Source: CAZLMW01 sp964560875 (GTDB lineage Bacteria > Myxococcota_A > UBA9042). Taken from it: 50,424 nucleotides of DNA. The translations under genes and the position numbers were made by a program. The DNA lies in NCBI GenBank assembly GCA_964560875.1, contig CAZLMW010000057.1, forward strand, positions 1 to 50,424, in the 5' to 3' direction. Within the stretch, counting starts at the first letter, position 1. Each line of letters begins with the position of its first letter. Below are positions 40,982 through 48,232 of the stretch, in pieces. Under the pieces are notes generated by a model. It was not told the origin of the DNA. It saw nothing but the letters and a program-made list of their open reading frames with translations, and made no database searches.

Positions 40982-42589
40982 TTACAGGCACCCATGGTTG
41001 AACACCAAGTTGCCGCCACCCTTGAGCTGCTGGCAGCTGGTGGGGCAAATGGTGATCTTCTTGGGGTTGGGCCACTTGTCGTAGACGAAGCCCTGGCCAT
41101 TGGCCGGGCACACGTTGTTCTTCGCCGGCTTGATGTCGTACTCGTCATCCTTGGCGATGTACTTGAGGTCGAAGCCGTTGGTCGCCGTCTCGTTCTTGAA
41201 GAACGCGACCGGGTACGTGCAGCCGGGCTTGGCGCTCTTGATCACGCCCTTGGCGATGTTGGCGAAGATCGGGTTCCAGTTCTGGTCGCAAATCTTGGCC
41301 TTCACGCCGCCGGTCTTGGCGGTCAGGTTGAGGTACTGCTTGCCGATACGCGCGCCGGTGCTGCAGCCCTTGAACGCCATCGGGCCCCACGCGACGATGC
41401 TGTGGAACAAGTAGTCCTTGAACAGGGACGGGCCGGCTGGGTTGCTCGGGTGTTTGATCTGCATGATGCGGTTGTGGAAGTCCGTCGAGGTCATCTGCAG
41501 CGAGTCATCGTCGGTGACCGCAACCCAGTTCTTGGACGCGTCGGGCCGCAAGAACGCCTTGAACGAGTTGATGTACATGTACTGCTGGTGGGCGAGCTTC
41601 TTCAGGCCGTCGGTCGAGTAGATGACCTTCTGGACGTGCATGAAGGTGCCGGGCTGCAGCCAGTTGCCGAGCGTCGGGCTGACTTTGCAGCAGCCGGTCG
41701 ACTTGCCGACGAGCACGATGCGGTAGTCGAGCTTCTTGGCGGCGATGTAAGACGCGAAGCTGTTCAGGTTGCTGTTGATCCACTTGGCCTCGGCCGACAT
41801 GGAGCCGGACGTGTCGATGAAGAAGATCACGTCCACTTTGCCGCCGGTCTTCTTATCCTCGATGTTGTACTGCGCGATCTTCGGCGTGCAGAGCCCCGGG
41901 ATCGTGCCGGTAACGCCTGTATCCTTGATGTCCTTGTAGTTGAGGCCGGCATCGAACGGCTTGGCGTCGGGCTTGCTGCCCCAGGGGACGTCCTTGGCGA
42001 AGGTGCCGCCGCCGCCCGTGTCCTGGACGGTGTCCTTGGGGTTGTTGACGTTGCCGGAATCCTGCGGGCCCGCGTCGGGCGTGCCACCGCTGCTCGTCCC
42101 TGTGTCTTGGACTGTGCCGCTGCTGCCGCCGCTGTCCGGTGCGCCGCCGCTCGAACCGGCGTCGGGTGTGCCGCCGCCGCTGGAGTTGCCGCCGGTGTCG
42201 TTGCTTGCGCCGGTGCCCGCGTCGTCGCCACCGCTGCCGCTCGTCGATCCGCCGGTATCGCCACCGCTACCACTGGTCGAGCCGCTCGTGTCGGCGTTGC
42301 CGCTGCTGCCACTCGACGTGCCGGTGTCGGTGCCGCTGGACGCTGCGCCCGTGTCTTGCTGCCCGCCGGACGACGTACTGGAGCCGTTGTCGGTCGCGTT
42401 GGTGTCCGGCGTTTTGAACCCGGTGTTGCCGGGAGCGGGGAATTGCCCCGTGTTGCTCGTCCCGCACGCGCCCAGCAGCGTCGCGACGGCGATTGCGACG
42501 ACCCAGACCGGGAGACGTCGCTGCTGCATCTGCGCGCGCTCGACGGTGAGCGCGAGCGGCGTACCGGAAACGGCATGGAACACGGGCAT
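40982..42589 (-). CDS. Lipoprotein with von Willebrand A domain
   Basis: 535 aa. Start ATG 42589 chosen for GGAGAG 7 bases upstream; ATG 42529 is possible but weaker. Lipobox LLGAC at Cys42. Residues ~43-200 are a Gly/Ser/Thr/Asp linker of the GGSTSGSGGD kind. A vWA domain begins near residue 250 with VDVIFFIDTSGSMS, where D-T-S-G-S is the MIDAS metal site. Several Cys pairs (STGCCKV, FKGCSTG, KICDQNW, CPTSCQQL) imply disulfides outside the cell. vWA domains bind protein or matrix partners in a Mg2+-dependent way. It is divergent from the kinase/NB-ARC gene, 108 bp apart. Confidence 0.88.
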   Translation of the reverse strand: MPVFHAVSGTPLALTVERAQMQQRRLPVWVVAIAVATLLGACGTSNTGQFPAPGNTGFKTPDTNATDNGSSTSSGGQQDTGAASSGTDTGTSSGSSGNADTSGSTSGSGGDTGGSTSGSGGDDAGTGASNDTGGNSSGGGTPDAGSSGGAPDSGGSSGTVQDTGTSSGGTPDAGPQDSGNVNNPKDTVQDTGGGGTFAKDVPWGSKPDAKPFDAGLNYKDIKDTGVTGTIPGLCTPKIAQYNIEDKKTGGKVDVIFFIDTSGSMSAEAKWINSNLNSFASYIAAKKLDYRIVLVGKSTGCCKVSPTLGNWLQPGTFMHVQKVIYSTDGLKKLAHQQYMYINSFKAFLRPDASKNWVAVTDDDSLQMTSTDFHNRIMQIKHPSNPAGPSLFKDYLFHSIVAWGPMAFKGCSTGARIGKQYLNLTAKTGGVKAKICDQNWNPIFANIAKGVIKSAKPGCTYPVAFFKNETATNGFDLKYIAKDDEYDIKPAKNNVCPANGQGFVYDKWPNPKKITICPTSCQQLKGGGNLVFNHGCL

Positions 42590-42697
42590 CTTGGTCTCTC
42601 CGACGTCAGGCACACAGGCATGCACTGGGGCGCGCGAGCAGTGTCGTGTTCCAGCCGGCCCAATGCAAGTTGAAAAACGTGTGCGTGACAGGCATTT

Positions 42698-45600
42698 GTG
42701 GTGACAATTGGCGTTGCAACCGCAAAGATCATTGCTGCCCCGGGAGGAAGGTTGGCGACTGGACCTGCTACGACATCGCAACCGGCGGCCCATCAAGGGC
42801 TCGCGAACGGCGACGCCTCCGTGTTCGGCAACTACGTGCTGTTCGACCGTGTGGGCGATGGCGGATTCGCGGAGGTCTTCCTCGCGTCCGAGATCGGCGA
42901 CGACTCCGAACCCTCGCTCGTGATCAAGCGCCTGCACGAGCATCTGGAGCAACACAGCGAGTCGATCGACATGTTCGTGACCGAAGCGCGCTTGATGGCC
43001 GCGCTCGATCACCCCGGCATCGTCCGCGTCCATTACCTCGAGCGCATCGCCGAGCGTTGGTCGATGGTGATGGAGCGCGTCGACTGCGACAGTCTCGGCG
43101 AGATCTTCGACTTCGCGTTGCGGATTCGCCAGAACATCCCGATGGAAGCGGGGGTGCATATCGCGGCCCAGGTCGCCCGGGCGCTTGAATACGCGCACGG
43201 CCGCGCCGATGGCAAGACGGGCGAGTCGCTCGGCATCGTTCATCGCGATGTCAAGCCCGACAACGTGCTGCTGAGCTGGGCAGGTGAAGTCAAGATCACC
43301 GACTTTGGCTGCGCCAAGGCGACCATCAGGCAGGAACTTACGCGGCCTGGCGTCCGAAAGGGCACGCTCGACTACATGTCACCCGAGCAATGCCTCGGCA
43401 AGAGTGTCGACATTCGATCCGACGTGTTCTCGCTCGGGGTCTGTCTCTACGAGCTTGTGACGTATAAGCGCCTCTACGGTGATCGAAACGATGCCCGTGT
43501 GATGGAGCGCATCGCTCACGAGGTCACGCGGCCCCCTTCTTGGGAGAACTCGGCGGTCAACGCGTCGCTGGATCTCATCGTCCTGCGCGCGTTGGAGAAG
43601 GTGCCCAACGACCGCTTCGACAGCGCCGGTGACATGGCGCGGGCATTGGAATGGTGGCTGGAACGGTACGCAACCTCCGATCCCGTCGAGCAACTGACCG
43701 ACTGGCTCGAGGCCCACTACCGTCCGCACTTTCTGCGCTCGCCGCGGTTTGCCCAGGTGTCGCGGTTGGACTCGTCCTCGGGCCAGATCCAGATCCGCCC
43801 GCACAGCCGGCAGACAGAGGTTGCATCGGCCGGCGGCGTGACAGCACCGCATTCCGTCGTCTCTCGCGCGCGGTCGAAGCGAACGACACGTCGCAGCCAC
43901 ACCTCCGCGCCCAGCGCCGTCTCACGCGCACGCACCAGCGCAGCCGAACAGGTCGTGCTGCCGCCCGGCACCGAACAGGTGCTCACCGAAGACCGCTTCC
44001 GCGCGCTTCAGTCGATCATCGCCCGGCACAGCAACCTGCCGCCGACGTTCGACCAGATCTTTGGCCGTGATGGCGAGCTCGAGAAGGTTGACCGCATCTT
44101 CAGCCGCGGAATGCAGCTTGTGTCGGTACACGGCCCAGCTGGCGTCGGAAAAACGACAGTAGCCATGGCGTACGGCCGACAAAGGCTCGAAAAGGACCGG
44201 CCGCCCGGCGGGGTCTGGCTGTGCGACGCAAGCCGCGACGAACGAGATTCGGAGATCTGTCGTTCGGTGGCGGAGGTGCTCGGGCTGCCGAGCAAGGCCG
44301 CTCAGCAAAGCCGCGAGGTCGAACAGATCGGCGAAGCGCTTGAAGCGCGCGGGGCGATATTGCTGATCATCGACGGGCTGGACGTCGCGCGAAGCTCGAT
44401 CGACCGCGTGCTCGAATCGTGGATCAAGCAAGCGCCGGATCTCGAGATCGTGGTCACGTCGCGCGTGGCGCTCGGGTCGATGAAGGCCGAGACCGTGGGA
44501 CTTCGGGGCATCGCTCTACCGGACGGCCCAGACGACGCGGCCGAGTCGCCCGCAATTCAACTCGTAGTGGCGCGCGTGCAGGAGAGGCGGCCGAACTTCG
44601 AATTCTCCGCGCAGAACGCAGCGGTCCTCATCGAGATGGTGCGGTCGCTGTCGGGCAATCCGCAGGCGATCGAGATCGCTGCCGCGCGTTTGGCCGAATC
44701 GGGCGATGCCGGCGACCTGCGCGGGCTGACCAAGCTGACCGGCAAGTCGCGCGACGCCACGGCGTTGGGGCGCGAAACGCTCAGCGCGGCCGTGCGATGG
44801 TCTTGGCAGCGGTTGGGCGAAAGCGAGCGGGCGGCGTTCGCGATCAGCAGCGTGTTCCACGGCGGGTTCACGTCCGACGCCGCGGTCGCCGTGATGGGAG
44901 ACGCTGTCGGCGCCAAGGCCCAGGTCTTTGAGGTCCTCGCGTCGCTGCGCCAGCGCTCGTTGCTGCAGGCCTACGAACCGGGCGAGCACCCCGGCCATCT
45001 GCGCTACCGTGTCGTGCGTATCGCGACCGGTTTTGCCCGCGAGAGGCTCATCGATCGCCGCGACGCTGGCATGGTCATGCGTCGCCATGCCGACTACCAC
45101 CTCGCCCTGGCCGACCGCGTGGCCGAAGAATGCTTCAAGGCCGGCGGAATCGAATTCTTCCGCGATCTGCGGCTCGAGCTCCCCAATCTCACCGCGATCC
45201 AGCATCGCGCGCTCCGCGTGCGGCCGCCCACCGTCAAGAGCGCCACCCGGGCCCTGCGCGCTTCCCTCGCGCTCGAACCCGTCGCCGTGCTTCGAAGCCG
45301 CTACGACGAACACGCAAAGCTGCTCGACAAGGCAATTCGCGCTGCTGAGCGACTCGACGTGGACCCGTCCCTGCTGGCCAGCGCGCTCGTGGCGCGTGTC
45401 CGGGCTTCTCTCGCCCTCGGTGGAACGCGCGATGACAAACGCCTGCTCGATGCTGCTGGGATGCTCGCCGATACCGACGGCGATGTCCGGCTGGTGGGCC
45501 ATGTCGAAACCGCACGTGGTGAATGGCACCAGCATGTTCGTGAGTACGCCAAGGCTCGGGACTGTTATCGGCGCGCGGTCCATCTCCTCAATCACACCAA

Positions 45601-46015
45601 CGCGCGCCGCCAGCTCGGCGTGGCGTACATCGGCCTCGGCAAGACCTCGCAGCTGCACCACCGACTCGAAACGGCGGAATCGTGCCTGCAAACCGCTCAG
45701 AAGCTGCTGCGCGACGCCGGTTTTCAGCACACGGAAGCTGTGGCCACCGCGGCGCTCGGGCGCGTGCGGCTCGACCTCGATTACCCCGCAAAAGCCGGCG
45801 ACGACCTTCGATGGGCAAAGCGCGTATTTCGAGCGTTCAACGACAAGCGCCGCGAGGCTGTCGTGCTGCTCGACCTGGGGCGGCTGCAACGGGATGAAGG
45901 CGAATTCGGCGACGCCGCGCGATGCTTCAACGAAGCGCTCGCGATCGCCCGGCACATCGGCGACGACGGACTCGAGACAAAAGCCCGCGAACAGTACGAC
46001 GCCGTCCGAGCCTGA
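42698..46015 (+). CDS. Ser/Thr kinase fused to NB-ARC-like ATPase and TPR repeats
   Basis: 1105 aa signalling protein without membrane segments. Kinase domain residues ~45-325: loop VGDGGFAEVF, lysine K77 (LVIKRL), HRDVKPDN (182-189), TDFGCA (DFG 202-204), MSPEQ. A basic linker (RSKRTTRRS) follows. The STAND-type NTPase starts near 455 with FGRDGELEKV and has Walker A GPAGVGKTT (479-487) and Walker B LLIIDGLD. Helical repeats follow, then TPRs from ~900 (ARDCYRRAVHLL, AESCLQTAQKLL, AARCFNEALAIA). The start is uncertain: tandem GTG codons at 42698 and 42701 and no ATG before the kinase domain. Such fusions act as switch-like regulators; the target is unknown. Confidence 0.88.
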   Translation: MVTIGVATAKIIAAPGGRLATGPATTSQPAAHQGLANGDASVFGNYVLFDRVGDGGFAEVFLASEIGDDSEPSLVIKRLHEHLEQHSESIDMFVTEARLMAALDHPGIVRVHYLERIAERWSMVMERVDCDSLGEIFDFALRIRQNIPMEAGVHIAAQVARALEYAHGRADGKTGESLGIVHRDVKPDNVLLSWAGEVKITDFGCAKATIRQELTRPGVRKGTLDYMSPEQCLGKSVDIRSDVFSLGVCLYELVTYKRLYGDRNDARVMERIAHEVTRPPSWENSAVNASLDLIVLRALEKVPNDRFDSAGDMARALEWWLERYATSDPVEQLTDWLEAHYRPHFLRSPRFAQVSRLDSSSGQIQIRPHSRQTEVASAGGVTAPHSVVSRARSKRTTRRSHTSAPSAVSRARTSAAEQVVLPPGTEQVLTEDRFRALQSIIARHSNLPPTFDQIFGRDGELEKVDRIFSRGMQLVSVHGPAGVGKTTVAMAYGRQRLEKDRPPGGVWLCDASRDERDSEICRSVAEVLGLPSKAAQQSREVEQIGEALEARGAILLIIDGLDVARSSIDRVLESWIKQAPDLEIVVTSRVALGSMKAETVGLRGIALPDGPDDAAESPAIQLVVARVQERRPNFEFSAQNAAVLIEMVRSLSGNPQAIEIAAARLAESGDAGDLRGLTKLTGKSRDATALGRETLSAAVRWSWQRLGESERAAFAISSVFHGGFTSDAAVAVMGDAVGAKAQVFEVLASLRQRSLLQAYEPGEHPGHLRYRVVRIATGFARERLIDRRDAGMVMRRHADYHLALADRVAEECFKAGGIEFFRDLRLELPNLTAIQHRALRVRPPTVKSATRALRASLALEPVAVLRSRYDEHAKLLDKAIRAAERLDVDPSLLASALVARVRASLALGGTRDDKRLLDAAGMLADTDGDVRLVGHVETARGEWHQHVREYAKARDCYRRAVHLLNHTNARRQLGVAYIGLGKTSQLHHRLETAESCLQTAQKLLRDAGFQHTEAVATAALGRVRLDLDYPAKAGDDLRWAKRVFRAFNDKRREAVVLLDLGRLQRDEGEFGDAARCFNEALAIARHIGDDGLETKAREQYDAVRA

Positions 46016-46176
46016 TAACCGATCCCGATTCTCGCGAATATCGGTGACGCTGGTGCGTCCAATGGGGCGTAGCGATTGCGCCATGCCCTTCGTTGCTGTA
46101 GCAAGAACCGGCCCCAGACGCCGCAGCGGTCGCTCCGTTTCTCGACGGTCCGCCGCGCAAATCCGAGGAGAACCCG

Positions 46177-47190
46177 ATGAACAAGTCTCTCATCGCGGCG
46201 ATATGCATCGTCGCAGCGCTCGCCACTGTGGTCCCGGTCGCGGCAGCCGCGGCGCCAGCCAACAAGGTCATGTGCGTGTTCGATCCGTCCGGGACACACG
46301 GCGACTTGTTCCGCTTCGCCACCGAATACCAGGCTGCGGCCCTTGCTTGGGGCGTCCGTTTCAAGCTGAAGGCGTACACAAATGAGGTCGTCGCAACCAA
46401 CGACTTCAAGGCTGGCCAGTGCCAGTCGGTGTTGCTCACCAGCCTCCGCGCCCGGGCTTTCGTCAAGGCGACCGGCACGCTGGAGGCGATCGGCGCGCTC
46501 CCCGACTACCGGATGCTCAAGAAAGCCATCCGTGTGCTCGCCAACCCGAAGCTGAAAAAGCTCGTGGTGCAGGGCAAATACGAGACGGCCGCGATCCTCC
46601 CGGGTGGCGCCGTCTACCTGCTGCTGCGCAACAAGAAAAACAACACGATGTCCAAGCTCGCCGGTAAGCGCATCGCGACGCTGATCCACGACAAGCCCGG
46701 TCGGGTGATGGTCGACACCGTCGGCGCCGCCATGGTCCCCGCCGAGGTAGGCACGTTCGCCGGCATCTTCAACAACGGCCGCGCCGACGCGTGTTATGCC
46801 CCGGCGACCGCGTTCAAGCCGCTCGAGCTGCAAAAAGGCATGAAGCGCGGCGGCGGCGTCGTGAAATACGCCCTTGGCCAGCTTACGTTCCAGGTCATCA
46901 CGCGCACTGCCGACATGCCCGCTGGCTTCGGCCAGAAGTCGCGCAAGTGGGGCGCCAGCAAGTTCGATTCCGGTCTCAAGATGGCGCGCCGGGCCGAGAA
47001 AGCGCTGCCCGCCAAGTACTGGATCAAGATCGCCGCCGCGGATCGACCCGCATACGATGAGAAGCTGCGGGCGACGCGCATCAAGCTGCGCAAGAAAGGC
47101 GTCTACCACGGTGGCGTGCTGCGCTTGATGCGCAAGATTCGATGCAAGAGCAACCCGGGCGCCCGGGAGTGCAAGGAGAAGCTCGAGTGA
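46177..47190 (+). CDS. Putative TRAP-type solute-binding protein
   Basis: 337 aa periplasmic protein. Start ATG 46177 with GAGGAG upstream; signal peptide residues 1-25 ending AAAAA. The body, with CVFDPSGTHGDLFRFATEYQ, LTSLRARAFVKATGTLEAIGAL and VDTVGAAMVPAEVGTFAGIFNNG, resembles the putative solute-binding proteins (AdeT-like) that sit beside TatT and DctM genes in TRAP clusters. Two Cys near the C-terminus (RCKSNPGARECK) may form a disulfide. It is the first gene of a three-gene operon and overlaps the next by four bases (GTGA). The solute is unknown. Confidence 0.82.
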   Translation: MNKSLIAAICIVAALATVVPVAAAAAPANKVMCVFDPSGTHGDLFRFATEYQAAALAWGVRFKLKAYTNEVVATNDFKAGQCQSVLLTSLRARAFVKATGTLEAIGALPDYRMLKKAIRVLANPKLKKLVVQGKYETAAILPGGAVYLLLRNKKNNTMSKLAGKRIATLIHDKPGRVMVDTVGAAMVPAEVGTFAGIFNNGRADACYAPATAFKPLELQKGMKRGGGVVKYALGQLTFQVITRTADMPAGFGQKSRKWGASKFDSGLKMARRAEKALPAKYWIKIAAADRPAYDEKLRATRIKLRKKGVYHGGVLRLMRKIRCKSNPGARECKEKLE

Positions 47191-48230
47191 TCAACGCGCA
47201 CGGCCGGCCCGCTCCCGGGAAGGCCTTCCACAAGATCGTTTTCGCTCTGCTCGCAGCCGCCCTTCTCGGCGGCTGCAGCGGTTTTCTGTACGGGCAAACC
47301 GGCACGGTCATGTCCGGATATGCCACCGACCACATGGGCCCGTACCTGCTCGCCACCGATGATATCGGCCTTGCATGTCGCACCGGCGGTGCGTTTGGCA
47401 CGTTCATGTCGTCGTTCGAGCGGGTGAGCGACCGACCCGACCTCGCCGCGTTGATCGCCAATGTGGGCGCTGGCATGTGCGCCGAGGCCCAGGCCTGGGA
47501 GGCGGATCTCGCCTACGAGGGAGCCGTACGGGCAGGGCGAGCCGACGAAGCCAAAGATGCCCAGCTGCGCAGTGAGCGAGCCCATCTCGTCGCCGCCAAG
47601 CGCTTCGGAGCGGCGTTCGCTCGCGCGGAGTCGGCGTTCGGCAAGCTCGGCGGCGAGTGCCCGGAGATCGACGAAGAAAACGAGATTCAGCTGCTCCTCG
47701 GCCTGTCCTCGGGCCTCATGGCCGTCATGCACGACCGTGCGGCACGCGGCGGCGCCGGTATCTCGATGGCTATTCCGCGGACGGTCGAACGCACCGCCAA
47801 ATGCCTGGACAACGGCAAGTGGTTTGGCGTGCCCAACGCGATGGCCGCGGTTGTCTGGGGCACCGTCCCGGGGAGCGCTCCCAAGGGCACCAACCCCGCC
47901 GATGTCCTGACCAAGTCCGTCGCGATCGGCGACAAGGCCGGTCTACGGCTCTCGCGCGCCATGCAGGTGCTGTTCCTGGCGTCGAGCGGCGACGAAGCAA
48001 AGACACGAGCCGCGATCGTCGGCTTCGGCAAGGCGCTCGAGTCCAAGAAGGCGCACAAGCAGTATCGACTGCTCGACTCCTACGCGATGACGATGGTCCG
48101 CCACCAAAGCGATCTCATCTGGATGCGCGAAAAAGGCTATCGCGGCCCCACCGGCGAGCTGGGCCCGCTGCCCGAAAAGCCCGTCGACGACAGCGATGAC
48201 GCCGACCTGCTCGAAGACGTCGGAGAGTGA
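47187..48230 (+). CDS. TRAP transporter T-component (TatT-like) lipoprotein
   Basis: 347 aa. Start GTG 47187 overlaps the upstream stop and has AGGAG 9 bases upstream. Lipobox LLGGC at Cys30. The rest is mostly helical, with TPR-like pairs (LAALIANVGAGMCAEAQAWE, ALESKKAHKQYRLLDSYA), as in TatT proteins, which form a periplasmic ring that docks the solute-binding protein. It ends with an acidic tail, DDSDDADLLEDVGE, similar to motifs in the next protein. The next gene starts 2 bp later. Confidence 0.82.
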   Translation: MINAHGRPAPGKAFHKIVFALLAAALLGGCSGFLYGQTGTVMSGYATDHMGPYLLATDDIGLACRTGGAFGTFMSSFERVSDRPDLAALIANVGAGMCAEAQAWEADLAYEGAVRAGRADEAKDAQLRSERAHLVAAKRFGAAFARAESAFGKLGGECPEIDEENEIQLLLGLSSGLMAVMHDRAARGGAGISMAIPRTVERTAKCLDNGKWFGVPNAMAAVVWGTVPGSAPKGTNPADVLTKSVAIGDKAGLRLSRAMQVLFLASSGDEAKTRAAIVGFGKALESKKAHKQYRLLDSYAMTMVRHQSDLIWMREKGYRGPTGELGPLPEKPVDDSDDADLLEDVGE

Positions 48231-48232
48231 CG

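Noticed and set aside
42590..43243. An upstream extension of the vWA lipoprotein across the kinase gene
   Set aside because: It is antisense to a complete kinase domain, and ATG 42589 has a good ribosome site and signal peptide.
46016..46176. A small gene or RNA between the kinase/NB-ARC gene and the TRAP operon
   Set aside because: No supported frame or stem; it most likely holds only the TRAP operon promoter, which I could not place.
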